Shown here piece after piece: positions 53,444 to 63,821 of a DNA stretch of 64,000 bases. Within the stretch, counting starts at the first letter, position 1. Every line of letters begins with the position of its first letter. The notes under the pieces were generated by a model. It was not told the DNA's origin, ran no database searches, and worked only from the letters and a program-made list of their open reading frames with translations. Source of the stretch: WM-3-3 sp041660045 (lineage in GTDB: Bacteria > Pseudomonadota > Gammaproteobacteria > Methylococcales > Methylomonadaceae); contig JBAZXA010000005.1 in the NCBI GenBank assembly GCA_041660045.1, forward strand, positions 186,001-250,000, read 5' to 3'. The position numbers and the translations under genes are program-made.

Positions 53444-54090
53444 TATTTTATGCTTTCTACCTTTTCAGGTGCTACCAGATCATCCAGTTTAATTTGCAAT
53501 AACGGTGATCGGCCACCATTTCTTAATGCATTTTGGTAAGCGGTACGGGCTTCGTCAAGACGATCCAAGGCAACGTAAAAATCCCCCACTAATTCATCAT
53601 AATTTGGCGCAAAGCCTGCTATGGTTGCCGGGTCAATTTTGTTGATCAGTTGCAAGCCTTGTTCATATTCCCCTGAGGCTAACATTAAACGGGCAAGCCT
53701 TATTTTTGCAATATGGCTAATTTCAGCATCTGCGCTGGCAGAAGTTTTTTCTAGGATCTGTTTAGCACCTGCCAAATCACCTTGTTTTACTTTTATCTTA
53801 GCTTCCAATAAAGCACTTAACGCAGAATAGGCTGTCGATTTGTATTGCTCTTGAGTGAGCATTGCCAATTTTTCGGCTGATTTATCATTATCTTCAAGTA
53901 TCGCCTTTAATATTTGCCCATATTGGGTAGCCGCTTGTGCGGATTGGGTTGCCTTATAATTTTGCCAAAAATTCCAGCCTAGAATTAACACGCCACCCAT
54001 TAATAAGCCGACAACGGTAGCTAAATAATTTTCTTTCCACCAACGTTTAAGTGCATCAACTTGAGCCTCTTCTGAATCGTAAATTTCCAC
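53443..54090 (-). CDS. yfgM: YfgM-like tetratricopeptide membrane protein
   Basis: 215 residues. A short cytoplasmic N-terminus (EEAQVDALKRWWKEN) leads to one membrane helix (about 21-40), then a periplasmic TPR domain. It matches YfgM, an ancillary subunit of the SecYEG translocon with PpiD in enterobacteria. Its place between hisS and bamB is the conserved one. Confidence 0.9.
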   Translation of the reverse strand: MEIYDSEEAQVDALKRWWKENYLATVVGLLMGGVLILGWNFWQNYKATQSAQAATQYGQILKAILEDNDKSAEKLAMLTQEQYKSTAYSALSALLEAKIKVKQGDLAGAKQILEKTSASADAEISHIAKIRLARLMLASGEYEQGLQLINKIDPATIAGFAPNYDELVGDFYVALDRLDEARTAYQNALRNGGRSPLLQIKLDDLVAPEKVESIK

Positions 54091-54132
54091 GTCTCGTTTC
54101 CCTAATTTTTAAAAATTTATATTTGGCTGGTT

Positions 54133-55428
54133 TTATAGGCTTTGGGCATTAAAATCATGCAACAATTGTTTTTGCATAAAATCGATGGCTTCATGCAACG
54201 ATAAGGTCAATTGCTCCTGCTCTTCCCTTAAGAATTTGATGCCGACCACGCCCGAGCTCACCTCATCATCGCCCAAGACCATGGCAAATTCAGCGCCGCT
54301 CTTATCGGCTTTTTTAAACTGTGACTTAAAGCTGCCACCTCCACAATTAACTTGTAATTTAAGGCTAGACACTTGATTCCTTAGAATTTCAGCAAACCGT
54401 ATGGCTTCACGCTGGGCATTGGCACCGACACATATCAGGTAAACATCGACGCTTCGGGGCAATTTAATGTCCAAGGTTTCCATTAATGCCAACAAACGTT
54501 CCATACCCATAGCAAAACCTACCGCATGATTTGGTCGGCCGCCTAATTGTTCAATCAAGCTGTCATACCGGCCGCCAGCACAGACTGTTCCTTGGGCACC
54601 GAGCTCATCGGTTACCCATTCAAAAACGGTTTTTCCGTAATAATCCAAGCCGCGTACTAATCTCGGATTAAGCTGGTAAGTAATGCCTAGCTCATCCAAT
54701 AATTTCAGTAAGCTATCAAAATGCTCGCGACTATCATCACCCAAATACTCAGAAAGGACTGGCGCATTTTCAACCACGGTTTGCATTGCAGGATTTTTAG
54801 TATCTAAAATTCTAAGCGGGTTAGTTTCCAAACGGCGCAAGCTATCTTCATCCAGCTCCGCCAAGTGTTGCTGAAAATAGCTGATCAAATGTCCCCGGTA
54901 GACCAACCGCTCATCCACGGTGCCCAAGGTATTCAGCTGTAAACTGACTTTATCGCGGATACCCAAGCGTTTCCATAGACGATCAATTAAGACGATTAAT
55001 TCAACATCAATGTCAGGCCCAGGTATGCCATAAGTCTCAACGCCAAGTTGAATAAATTGCCGATAACGGCCTTTTTGTGGGCGTTCATGCCGATACATAG
55101 GGCCATAATACCAAAGCCTATGGCTTTGATTGCTTATTAAACCATGTTCCAAACACGCCCGTAAGCAACCCGCTGTGCCTTCTGGACGCAAGGTTAAGGA
55201 ATCACCATTGCGGTCGTCAAAAGTATACATTTCCTTTTCAACGATGTCCGTCACCTCACCTATTGAGCGCTTAAATAAGGCGGTTTTTTCAACAATAGGC
55301 AAACGTATCTCACGGTAACCGTAAGCATCTAAAACTTGTTTTATGATACTTTCTGCATATTGCCAAAGTGGTGTCTGGTCAGGTAGCACGTCGTGCATAC
55401 CGCGTATGGCTTGAATATTATTTGACAT
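54133..55428 (-). CDS. hisS: Histidyl-tRNA synthetase
   Basis: 431 residues. IRGMHDVLPDQTPLW near 8-22 is the class II start. RYRQFIQLGVETYG near 117-130 and RGLDYYGKTVFEWV near 261-274 carry histidine and ATP contacts (HisA loops), and GGRYDSLIEQLGG near 287-299 is motif 3-like. The C-terminal anticodon-binding domain begins near 330. Normally ispG and rodZ precede hisS; here pilW does. Confidence 0.97.
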   Translation of the reverse strand: MSNNIQAIRGMHDVLPDQTPLWQYAESIIKQVLDAYGYREIRLPIVEKTALFKRSIGEVTDIVEKEMYTFDDRNGDSLTLRPEGTAGCLRACLEHGLISNQSHRLWYYGPMYRHERPQKGRYRQFIQLGVETYGIPGPDIDVELIVLIDRLWKRLGIRDKVSLQLNTLGTVDERLVYRGHLISYFQQHLAELDEDSLRRLETNPLRILDTKNPAMQTVVENAPVLSEYLGDDSREHFDSLLKLLDELGITYQLNPRLVRGLDYYGKTVFEWVTDELGAQGTVCAGGRYDSLIEQLGGRPNHAVGFAMGMERLLALMETLDIKLPRSVDVYLICVGANAQREAIRFAEILRNQVSSLKLQVNCGGGSFKSQFKKADKSGAEFAMVLGDDEVSSGVVGIKFLREEQEQLTLSLHEAIDFMQKQLLHDFNAQSL

Positions 55429-55457
55429 CGAACTGGAATATATTAACTTTTAAACAT

Positions 55458-56219
55458 TTAGCGGTTAAGGTTTATTTTATTAGCTTCTTCCGACAATGGA
55501 AAAAGTTCTAATAATAACCTTTTATATTGTTGGGCTACCGCGTCATTACCTAATGCGCGTTCCGTTTGCCAACCTACCCATAAGGTTTCTGAGGTGTGGC
55601 CAGCCAGTCCAAGATAGCGTTGTAAATAACCTTTTGCCCCCCAAAAATCGCCTTTTTGATAACTGATTTTTTGCATCGCTTGCAGCGCTGGTGCATAGCT
55701 GGCATCTAAGTTTAGTGCCTGCCTCAAATAAGCTTCAGCTTTTTGTGCCTGGCCTCGCTTGAGCTCACACAACGCAGCATTGGTTAATGCTAACCAAGGC
55801 CGCTCATTTAAACCTGAAGTCCCGGCTTGATCGAGTAACAACAGGCCTTTGTCAATTTCACCCTGCTCACAAAGAAAACGGCCAAAATTATTTTGTACAC
55901 TTAAATCATCTGGCGCTAGGCTTAAGGCTTTTTCATGATGCCGTTTAGCGTCATTGGGTAGATTCAATTTTTCCGCCAATACAGCCAATGCATTGTGCAC
56001 CTTTGGATTATCATCATCTCTTTGTAAGGATTTTTCTAAATTTTCCTTTGCTAAATCAAGTTTATTCAAACTCATATAGCGCACACCTAATTGCATATAG
56101 ATGTCTGCCAGTTCGGCATTGCTTTTTGACCCACCAGAAGAACTACAAGCCGTTAATGCAAAAGCACCAGTGAAAATTAACCCTACAATAAGTATAAGCA
56201 ATATTTTGTTAGTTAACAT
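55458..56219 (-). CDS. pilW: Type IV pilus biogenesis/stability lipoprotein PilW (PilF)
   Basis: 253 residues. LTACSSSGG (lipobox near 22-25) gives a lipoprotein. Six TPR units follow from about 36 (IYMQLGVRYMSLNKLDLAKENLEKSL and repeats) to the end. PilW/PilF pilots the PilQ secretin to the outer membrane. It overlaps the rlmN end by 11 bases, as in Pseudomonas-like gene orders. Confidence 0.93.
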   Translation of the reverse strand: MLTNKILLILIVGLIFTGAFALTACSSSGGSKSNAELADIYMQLGVRYMSLNKLDLAKENLEKSLQRDDDNPKVHNALAVLAEKLNLPNDAKRHHEKALSLAPDDLSVQNNFGRFLCEQGEIDKGLLLLDQAGTSGLNERPWLALTNAALCELKRGQAQKAEAYLRQALNLDASYAPALQAMQKISYQKGDFWGAKGYLQRYLGLAGHTSETLWVGWQTERALGNDAVAQQYKRLLLELFPLSEEANKINLNR

Positions 56220-57321
56220 TGCCAGTACCTAAGCCATTAAGTTTAAGGTGGCGGCGGCTTTTATCCGCCACTTTGCCGACTAACTGGCCACAAGCAGCAT
56301 CAATATCCTCACCACGTGTCCGTCTTACTGTCGTGACTATTCCTGCCGCATTTAACAGCATTTTAAATTGGTTAATCGCTGCGCTGCTAGAGCATTGATA
56401 GATAGAATTTGGAAAAGGATTAAAAGGAATCAAGTTTAACTTTGATGGTACTGATTTTAACAACTTGATTAACTTTTTAGCATCCTGCTCGGAATCGTTG
56501 ATGCCATCCAGCATAACATATTCAAATGTAATCACTCGCCGTGGCGCAATTTTTACATGATCCCGACAAGCCGCCAATAACTCTTTTAGCGGATATTTTT
56601 TATTGATCGGCACCAACTCATCACGCAATTCGTCTGTGACGGCATGTAATGAAACTGCCAAACTGACATCGCAAACCTCAGCTAAACGATACATCGCTGG
56701 CACTACACCAGAAGTGCTGATAGTAACCCGCCGTTTGGAAAGCCCAAAAGCGAAATCATCCATCATTAAATTCATTGCTGTGACTACATTGTCGAAATTG
56801 AGCAAGGGTTCCCCCATGCCCATCATCACCACGTTGGTAATTTTTTTACTGTTACCTAGGCGCTTTTGCGCCACATAAACTTGGCCTATGATTTCAGCGG
56901 TAGTCAGATTACGGTTAAAACCTTGTTGGGCTGTTGAGCAAAACGTGCAGGCTAACGCACAGCCAATTTGCGATGACACACACAACGTACCACGGCCTTG
57001 CTCAGGAATAAAAACCGTTTCTACACGGTTGCCACAACTTGTCTGCAAAGCCCATTTATACGTGCCATCGGCAGCGATTTGTTCAATGACAATTTCAGGC
57101 ACCGCAAAATAACAATGTTCCGCCAAATAGAGGCGTAATGCTTTGCTGAAATTAGTCATCAGTTCAAAATCTTCTATGCCCTCATGATAAATCCACTTGA
57201 GTAATTGAGTGGCACGGAAAGGCTTCTCATTTATCTCGACAAAAAAAGCTTCTAATTTTTTTCTGTCGAGATCGAGCAAATTAATCAGTTTACGATTATC
57301 GGGTTCGGTCGCAGATTTCAT
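56209..57321 (-). CDS. rlmN: 23S rRNA/tRNA adenine C2-methyltransferase RlmN
   Basis: 370 residues from the ATG at 57321; a longer reading uses a TTG at 57342. The radical SAM cluster is CALACTFCSTAQQG (CxxxCxxC near 120-128). The Cys that carries the methyl group is near the end in RGEDIDAACGQL. It methylates A2503 of 23S rRNA and A37 of some tRNAs. Its start lies inside the last 26 bases of ndk. Confidence 0.97.
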   Translation of the reverse strand: MKSATEPDNRKLINLLDLDRKKLEAFFVEINEKPFRATQLLKWIYHEGIEDFELMTNFSKALRLYLAEHCYFAVPEIVIEQIAADGTYKWALQTSCGNRVETVFIPEQGRGTLCVSSQIGCALACTFCSTAQQGFNRNLTTAEIIGQVYVAQKRLGNSKKITNVVMMGMGEPLLNFDNVVTAMNLMMDDFAFGLSKRRVTISTSGVVPAMYRLAEVCDVSLAVSLHAVTDELRDELVPINKKYPLKELLAACRDHVKIAPRRVITFEYVMLDGINDSEQDAKKLIKLLKSVPSKLNLIPFNPFPNSIYQCSSSAAINQFKMLLNAAGIVTTVRRTRGEDIDAACGQLVGKVADKSRRHLKLNGLGTGNVN

Positions 57322-57727
57322 TATCGGTAAAGAAATAAGCAATTTCCCTTTCAGCAGTGGCTAAAGCATCTGAACCATGTACCGCATTTTCGTCTATGCT
57401 ATCGGCAAAATCAGCGCGGATAGTATTTGGCGCCGCTTCTTTTGGATTTGTGGCACCCATAATTTCACGGTGTTTTAGCACTGCATTTTCACCTTCCAAG
57501 ACTTGCATAATCACCGGGCCTGAAATCATAAAGGCAACCAAGTCTTTAAAAAAACCACGCTCACTGTGTTCTGCATAAAAGCCTTCGGCTTGTGCTTGGG
57601 TTAAATGCAGCATTTTTGCTGCCACTACTTTTAAACCATTGCCTTCAAATCGGCTATATATTTCGCCAATTTTATTTTTTGCTACCGCATCAGGCTTAAT
57701 AATCGAGAAAGTGCGCTCTATTGCCAT
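57296..57727 (-). CDS. ndk: Nucleoside diphosphate kinase
   Basis: 143 residues, usual length. ERTFSIIKPDAVAKN opens the protein, and the phosphorylated His lies in DENAVHGSDALATAEREI near 113-130 (NAVHGSD). It balances NTP and dNTP pools by passing phosphate from ATP. First gene of the ndk-rlmN-pilW-hisS-yfgM-bamB-der block. Confidence 0.98.
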   Translation of the reverse strand: MAIERTFSIIKPDAVAKNKIGEIYSRFEGNGLKVVAAKMLHLTQAQAEGFYAEHSERGFFKDLVAFMISGPVIMQVLEGENAVLKHREIMGATNPKEAAPNTIRADFADSIDENAVHGSDALATAEREIAYFFTDNEICDRTR

Positions 57728-57815
57728 ATCGTTTAAACTCCATATTGATAAAAAATTGTCTTAATTCATAGCTAGTGGCTGGTGATTGCCGTTCAGCCAT
57801 ACCACAGCCCAGTTG

Positions 57816-58742
57816 TTATGGCCTACTATCTATATCTGCACCTTCTTTTACCGGCACCATTAAATCATCCGGGGTTATCCCTAAAACTAATGCCATAGGG
57901 CTGGCAATAAATATGGAGGAATACGTGCCAAATACCACGCCAAATAACAATGCGATCGAAAAATTATGAATAATTTCACCGCCCAAGAAAAATAGTGAGA
58001 CTAACACCAAAAACACCGTCAAAGACGTCATAATCGTTCGGCTAAGCGTTTCATTTACTGAAATATTCATAATGTCAGCTGTGGATATTTTTCTCAACCG
58101 CCTGAAATTTTCCCGTATCCTATCGTAAACCACTATGGTGTCATTTAAGGAGTAACCAATCAGGGCAAGGATTGCCGCCAACACGGTCAAGTCAAATTCC
58201 AAACCAAATACTGAAAACACGCCTAAAGTAACAATAACGTCATGAAACGTGGCAATTAACGCACCTGCAGAAAACTTCCATTCAAAACGCCACGCCACAT
58301 AGATAAGAATGGCAATGGAAGAATAAAGCAGCGATAAAAAACCATCTTCGGCTAGGTCTTCCCCAACTTGCGGACCGACAAACTCAACTCGCCTAAGGCT
58401 AGCGGGCTCTGCCGAATTTTTATTGATAGCCTCCAGCACTTGGTTGCTTAATTCCGCACTGCTGGCATTTTCACGCAGTTTTAAGCGGATTAAGACATCT
58501 TTTGCCGTCCCAAAATTTTGTACTGTGGCGTCGCCAAAACCCGCTTCAGCTAATGTTTTACGTAACATTGTCAAATCAGCGGATTGCTGGTAACCGACTT
58601 CAATCAACGTGCCACCCGTAAAATCGATGCCTAGCTGCAAGCCACGCACCGATAATGAGACTATGGCTATAACCATCAAAATGCCAGAAAAAGTCATGGC
58701 AATTTTCCGGTTACCCATAAAATTTATTTTTTGATTTAACAT
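57816..58742 (-). CDS. secF: Protein translocase subunit SecF
   Basis: 308 residues with six membrane helices. GIDFTGGTLIEVG near 34-46 is the SecF signature, and SLNDTIVVYDRIRENFR near 199-215 is the conserved helix 4-5 element. With SecD it uses the proton gradient to pull exported proteins out of the Sec channel. It is 45 bases after secD. Confidence 0.97.
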   Translation of the reverse strand: MLNQKINFMGNRKIAMTFSGILMVIAIVSLSVRGLQLGIDFTGGTLIEVGYQQSADLTMLRKTLAEAGFGDATVQNFGTAKDVLIRLKLRENASSAELSNQVLEAINKNSAEPASLRRVEFVGPQVGEDLAEDGFLSLLYSSIAILIYVAWRFEWKFSAGALIATFHDVIVTLGVFSVFGLEFDLTVLAAILALIGYSLNDTIVVYDRIRENFRRLRKISTADIMNISVNETLSRTIMTSLTVFLVLVSLFFLGGEIIHNFSIALLFGVVFGTYSSIFIASPMALVLGITPDDLMVPVKEGADIDSRP

Positions 58743-58787
58743 ATTTTAAATTTTTTTAAATTGCGCAATGGCCAAATAATGGCGTTG

Positions 58788-60635
58788 TTAAATGGATAAC
58801 TTTTCAACTCGACGACTGCCATAAACCCAGTTAATAATCATGCGGGTGCCAGTAATCGCAGTAAACATTGACGATAAAATGCCAATAATTAAGGTAACAG
58901 CAAAGCCTTTAACTGAACCGGTACCAAAAGCAAATAGCATAACTGCAACCAACAATGTCGTAATATTGGAATCTAAAATAGTGCCGAAGGCTTTTTCAAA
59001 GCCTATGAAGATACTCGCTTGATTTGAGTTGCCATTGCGGATTTCTTCTTTTATCCGCTCAAATATCAATACGTTAGCATCTACCGACATACCTACTGTC
59101 AAAATAATCCCAGCTATGCCCGGCAAGGTTAAAGTTGCCTGCAACATCGATAAAATAGCAATTATAATCACCACGTTAAAGGCTAAGGCGACATTGGCAA
59201 ATAAACCAAATAATTTGTAATACACCACCATAAACAAGACGACCAAGGCGAAACCAACGATAAACGACAACACACCTTTATCAATATTGTCTTGCCCTAA
59301 ACTTGGCCCCACAGTGCGTTCTTCAATAATATCTACTGGTGCCGCCAAGGCGCCTGCCCGTAATAATAAGGACAAGTTTCGGGCTTCTTGAGGGCTATCC
59401 AAGCCTGTCGTTTGGAAACGTTTACTAAAAGTATCGCGGATCGTTGCCACACTGATTACTTTTTCAACTTTTTCCTTGCGGTGGACTTTTTCCCCATTAA
59501 TTATTTTAGTTTCGTTTTTATATTCAATAAAAACAACCGCCATAGGCTTACCAATGCTTTCTTGGGTTAGCTTGCCCATTTTAGTAGCGCCTACGCCATT
59601 TAAGGTTATAAATACTGCCGCATTGCCATCTTGATCCAAACCTGAAGAGGCATCAACAATTTGGTCACCCGTAACGATAATGCGTCGGTCCAACAAAATT
59701 GGCGCGCCATTTTTATCATAATATAAGCGGCTCCCCACGGGCACTTGCCCAGATACCGCTTTTTGCACATCATGTTCCACATCAACCAAACGATATTCCA
59801 AAGTTGCTGTGGTACCTAAAATTTCTTTAGCCCGGGCAGTGTCCTGAACCCCTGGCAATTGCACGACAATTCGGCTATCACCTTGTTGTTGGATAACAGG
59901 TTCAGCCACACCCAACTCATTCACCCGATTACGCAAGGTCGTCATATTTTGCGCCACGGCATTTTTCTTGATGTCTTTAATTTCCAGCTCGGAAACGGTG
60001 AGCCAAATTTCATCAGCCGCTTCTGGCTCTTTAACATCCAAGGCATGGAAATCTTTTTTCAGCATGCTTAAGACAGCTGGCTTTTCGTCGGCTGACGGTA
60101 ATTTTACTTTGATATAACCGCCATCTTTAATAACCGATTGATAACGGATTTTTGCTGCCCGTAAGGCTAACCGTATATCGTCGTTATAGCGCTCTTCAGC
60201 TTGCTTTACCGCCGCATTCATATCGACTTCAAGTAAAAAATGCACACCGCCACGTAAATCCAAACCCAAATACATTGCGCGGGCACCCAAAGACTGTAAC
60301 CAGGCAGGCGCTGTTGGCGCCAAATTTAACGCAACGGTGTATTCATCACCGACCTTTTCCTTTAGTACATCAGCCACATGCAACTGGTCATCGGTATTGT
60401 TAAAGCGGGCTAAAACTTGGCCGTTATTGTTCTCAAATGACTTAACATTGAACCCAGACTGTTTTATGATGCTTTCTAGCTGACCTGCTTGTGAACTGGT
60501 AATTTTACCATCGTGGGCAGCCGACACCTGTACTGAAGGATCTTCACCATAAAGATTGGGCAATGCGTAAAGAATTGAAATCCCAAACAACATTAGGATC
60601 AAAATATTTTTCCAAAGTGGGAAACTGTTGTGCAT
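58788..60635 (-). CDS. secD: Protein translocase subunit SecD
   Basis: 615 residues, the enterobacterial length. LGLDLRGGVHFLLEVD near 118-133 is the SecD signature, followed by a large periplasmic P1 domain, and six membrane helices with GMSVDANVLIFERIKEE near 523-539 that carries the proton-relay Asp. It forms a unit with SecF and YajC. Confidence 0.98.
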   Translation of the reverse strand: MHNSFPLWKNILILMLFGISILYALPNLYGEDPSVQVSAAHDGKITSSQAGQLESIIKQSGFNVKSFENNNGQVLARFNNTDDQLHVADVLKEKVGDEYTVALNLAPTAPAWLQSLGARAMYLGLDLRGGVHFLLEVDMNAAVKQAEERYNDDIRLALRAAKIRYQSVIKDGGYIKVKLPSADEKPAVLSMLKKDFHALDVKEPEAADEIWLTVSELEIKDIKKNAVAQNMTTLRNRVNELGVAEPVIQQQGDSRIVVQLPGVQDTARAKEILGTTATLEYRLVDVEHDVQKAVSGQVPVGSRLYYDKNGAPILLDRRIIVTGDQIVDASSGLDQDGNAAVFITLNGVGATKMGKLTQESIGKPMAVVFIEYKNETKIINGEKVHRKEKVEKVISVATIRDTFSKRFQTTGLDSPQEARNLSLLLRAGALAAPVDIIEERTVGPSLGQDNIDKGVLSFIVGFALVVLFMVVYYKLFGLFANVALAFNVVIIIAILSMLQATLTLPGIAGIILTVGMSVDANVLIFERIKEEIRNGNSNQASIFIGFEKAFGTILDSNITTLLVAVMLFAFGTGSVKGFAVTLIIGILSSMFTAITGTRMIINWVYGSRRVEKLSI

Positions 60636-60713
60636 GTGCTATTCCATTTAACAATGTAAACGTGGTTTTAGCTAAATTAAGATAAAGCCACTTACTGTGA
60701 GCCAGTGCTTTTT

Positions 60714-61061
60714 TTAGGATCCAACTTTTTTATTAACTGCCTTAAAAGTACCTTTAGGCATCAAGCTGGCTATGGCGTGGCGCTGAACTTGGATAAAGGT
60801 ATTGTCATTGACTTCTATCTTGACAAAGTTTTCATCTAATTCCACTACTTTTCCTAGAATCCCCCCGGTGGTCACCACTTCGGAACCTTTGCCCAAAGCC
60901 GCTAGCATTTGTTTTTGTTCTTTCGCTTTTTTAGACTGCGGAAGTAAAAATAAGAAATAAAAAAACACCAAAATGGCAACTGGAAACAATAGGCCCTCAA
61001 GGCCAGGTTGCTGTGTTGCAGCGGGTGCGGCGGCAACCGCATCAGAAATAAACAAGCCCAT
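60714..61061 (-). CDS. yajC: Sec translocon accessory protein YajC
   Basis: 115 residues. One membrane helix (about 22-42, ending in FLLPQSKKAKEQ) precedes a soluble domain with GSEVVTTGGILGKVV near 59-73. It copurifies with SecDF. Order tgt-yajC-secD-secF is conserved. Confidence 0.96.
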   Translation of the reverse strand: MGLFISDAVAAAPAATQQPGLEGLLFPVAILVFFYFLFLLPQSKKAKEQKQMLAALGKGSEVVTTGGILGKVVELDENFVKIEVNDNTFIQVQRHAIASLMPKGTFKAVNKKVGS

Positions 61062-61100
61062 TATTATCCTCTATTGTCAGGGTTGTAAAAAATTTTCTTA

Positions 61101-62216
61101 TTATGCCACAGTTGGAATAGTTTTTTCTTGTTGCAGGTAAAATTGCTGCACAAAATTCGCTAATTGTTGATTTTCTATTGCTTTGCGCAACCCTTGCATG
61201 AGTGTCTGATAATAATGCAAATTATGGATAGTATTTAACCGGGCACCCAACATTTCTTGGCATTTATCCAGATGTTTTAAATAGGCGCGGGAGTAATGAC
61301 GGCAGGTGTAGCAGCTACAGTTTTCGTCCAACGGCCGGGTATCAGATTGGTATTGGCGGTTACGAATTTTGATAACCCCATACTGGGTAAATAAGTGGCC
61401 ATTGCGGGCATTGCGGGTAGGCATAACGCAGTCAAACATATCAACGCCTCGCCTAACCGCTTCAACCAAATCTTCAGGTGTGCCAACACCCATAAGATAG
61501 CGCGGCTTATCAGCAGGCAATAATGGCGCAACATGTGCCAGTGTAGCCATCATTTCTGCTTTTGGCTCACCTACGGATAGGCCGCCAATGGCATAACCAT
61601 CAAAGCCAATGTTGACCAAGCCTGCGACCGATTCTTGCCGCAAATGCCCATACATGCCACCTTGGACTATCCCAAATAACGCGGAAGCATTCCCCGCATG
61701 GGCTATTTTGCTGCGTTCCGCCCAGCGCAAAGACAAGCGCATAGATTCGGCTGCTTCGGCCTCAGTTGCAGGATACGGCGTACATTCATCAAAAATCATC
61801 ACAATGTCAGAACCCAAATCCTGTTGCATTCGCATGGATTCTTCCGGCCCTAAAAAGATCTCACTACCATCGACAGGAGATTTGAAAGTTACACCACGTT
61901 CACTTATTTTTCTTAACGCACCTAGGCTGAAAACTTGAAAACCACCCGAATCCGTCAAGATTGGCTTTTGCCAACGCATAAAATCGTGTAAATCGCCATG
62001 GGCTTTAATTACCTCAGAGCCAGGCCGTAACATGAGATGGAAGGTATTACTTAAAATGATTTGGGCACCTAAACTATCCAAGTCTTCAGGAGTTAATGAT
62101 TTTACCGCGCCATAAGTCCCCACCGGCATAAAAACTGGGGTTTGTATGAGTCCTCTAGCAAAGCTTAACTGGCCTCTACGGGCTTCACCATCAGTGTTTA
62201 GTAATTTAAATTCCAT
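61101..62216 (-). CDS. tgt: tRNA-guanine transglycosylase
   Basis: 371 residues. LTDSGGFQVFSLG near 88-100 holds a catalytic Asp, MFDECTPYP near 142 and GGLSVGEPKAEM near 213 line the pocket, and DCVMPTRNARNG near 262 has the nucleophile. Zinc ligands are CSCYTCRHYSRAYLKHL near 301. It replaces guanine-34 by preQ1 in queuosine tRNAs. The usual upstream queA is not in the window; an antiporter gene lies divergent. Confidence 0.98.
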   Translation of the reverse strand: MEFKLLNTDGEARRGQLSFARGLIQTPVFMPVGTYGAVKSLTPEDLDSLGAQIILSNTFHLMLRPGSEVIKAHGDLHDFMRWQKPILTDSGGFQVFSLGALRKISERGVTFKSPVDGSEIFLGPEESMRMQQDLGSDIVMIFDECTPYPATEAEAAESMRLSLRWAERSKIAHAGNASALFGIVQGGMYGHLRQESVAGLVNIGFDGYAIGGLSVGEPKAEMMATLAHVAPLLPADKPRYLMGVGTPEDLVEAVRRGVDMFDCVMPTRNARNGHLFTQYGVIKIRNRQYQSDTRPLDENCSCYTCRHYSRAYLKHLDKCQEMLGARLNTIHNLHYYQTLMQGLRKAIENQQLANFVQQFYLQQEKTIPTVA

Positions 62217-62510
62217 GTAGCTTAAGTTTTCCCCAGTTTGAAGTATGCCACCGCCAATTAATCACATAACTAGCAATTCTTGAACTTGTATCGAGTAAAG
62301 TGTCTGATAAAAGGTCATAATCTTATCATTTTTGCTTGCCCAGCCCTAAACTTGAGTATTGAAATTAAGCTTTTGCCCTTAGTTTTCTACTAAATTTTGA
62401 TCATTAACCACGGCAACACAAATAAATAGTTTATGCCAATCAACATCATTTAAAATCGGTGCGGCTAAATACTCATCACCATTCATTTAATTTTAATAAC
62501 GGGGCTATAG

Positions 62511-63731
62511 ATGGAAACTTATCCTTTTGAACTGTTACTGATTACTTTTGTTGCCATGTTGGCACCACTGATCACTGAATTTCCTGGTGCGCCTCGTATT
62601 CCAATTGTCGCATTGGAACTGCTATTAGGCATTTTAATCGGCCCACATGTGCTTAACTTAGCTGATCCCGAAGGTATGGTGGGTACTTTAGGTGAATTAG
62701 GGCTAGCTTTTTTACTCTTTATGGTCGGATTGGAAATAGATTTTGAAAAAATCCGCGGCAAACCGCTATCCCTTGCCCTAAGCGGTTGGCTGGTTTCGCT
62801 GGCCACTGCCACCGTGTGTATGCTTTTTTTCTACAATATTGGGCTGATTGAAACACCACCGTTATTAGCAGCCGTGGCTTTATCGACCACCGCATTAGGC
62901 ATTTTGACACCTATTTTGCGAGATCGAAATGAGTTAAACAGCAATTTTGGCACCCACATGGTGGCGGCAGCGGCAATTGGCGAATTCGGCCCCTTAGTAG
63001 TTATCTCTATGGTATTAATCCCAACACATAGCACGGTAATGCATACGCTGTTTATGGTGTTATTTATTGCCATTGCCTTGGTGTCCGCAAATATTGCCTT
63101 AAGCTCCCGTTCTCCACGATTAATTGAAATACTTACTAAAACCATGCAAAGCAGCGGCCAGCTGCCGGTAAGAATCTGCATTTTGTTACAGATTTTATTC
63201 GTTGCCTTAGCCGCTAAGTTCGGCCTAAATATTGTTATGGGAGCATTTACCGCAGGTATCGTCGTGGGCCTTGCCATTAAAGGTAAAGGTGGTGAATTAT
63301 TACGGCATAAACTGGATGCCATAGGTTACGGATTTTTAATCCCGGTCTTTTTTGTCGTCGTCGGCATGAAGTTTGAAGTCACGGCTTTGTGGTCAGCCCC
63401 AATAGCTCCTTTACAAGTTATCTTGCTATCCGCCATGTTGCTATTAGTACGCGGTATACCCTTATTGCTCTATAAAAATGAACTCACACCCGAAGAAAAA
63501 ATACCTTTTGCTTTGTATTCGGCTACTGGCTTACCTTTAATCGTTATTATCAGTGAGATTGGCGTATCCTCAGGTGCCATGCCGATTGATAGGGCATCAG
63601 TTTTGGTTTGTGCGGGCATGATCTCAGTGATTTTATTTCCCGTTTTAGCACTGAAATTACGCGGAAAATACGTTTTACCATGGGATCAGCAACCACCCCC
63701 CCCGGCCACAGACCGTGAAGAAAACCATTAA
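62511..63731 (+). CDS. CPA2-family cation:proton antiporter
   Basis: 406 residues with about twelve membrane segments. FLLFMVGLEIDFEKIRGKP near 65-83 is the Na+/H+ exchanger PF00999 pattern of the KefB/GerN branch, and an inverted half follows with VVGMKFEVT near 285. There is no C-terminal RCK/TrkA_N domain, unlike KefB/KefC. The ion (Na+ or K+) cannot be told. The C-terminus is short and Pro-rich. The promoter must lie in the 294-base gap shared with tgt. Confidence 0.9.
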   Translation: METYPFELLLITFVAMLAPLITEFPGAPRIPIVALELLLGILIGPHVLNLADPEGMVGTLGELGLAFLLFMVGLEIDFEKIRGKPLSLALSGWLVSLATATVCMLFFYNIGLIETPPLLAAVALSTTALGILTPILRDRNELNSNFGTHMVAAAAIGEFGPLVVISMVLIPTHSTVMHTLFMVLFIAIALVSANIALSSRSPRLIEILTKTMQSSGQLPVRICILLQILFVALAAKFGLNIVMGAFTAGIVVGLAIKGKGGELLRHKLDAIGYGFLIPVFFVVVGMKFEVTALWSAPIAPLQVILLSAMLLLVRGIPLLLYKNELTPEEKIPFALYSATGLPLIVIISEIGVSSGAMPIDRASVLVCAGMISVILFPVLALKLRGKYVLPWDQQPPPPATDREENH

Positions 63732-63821
63732 AAATAATAAAGCTTTAGAATAAACAATAAGTTAATCTAATCACGCTTATCTTGTTTTATTCTGTCATTT
63801 ATTTTCGGTTTAAACCTAAGG

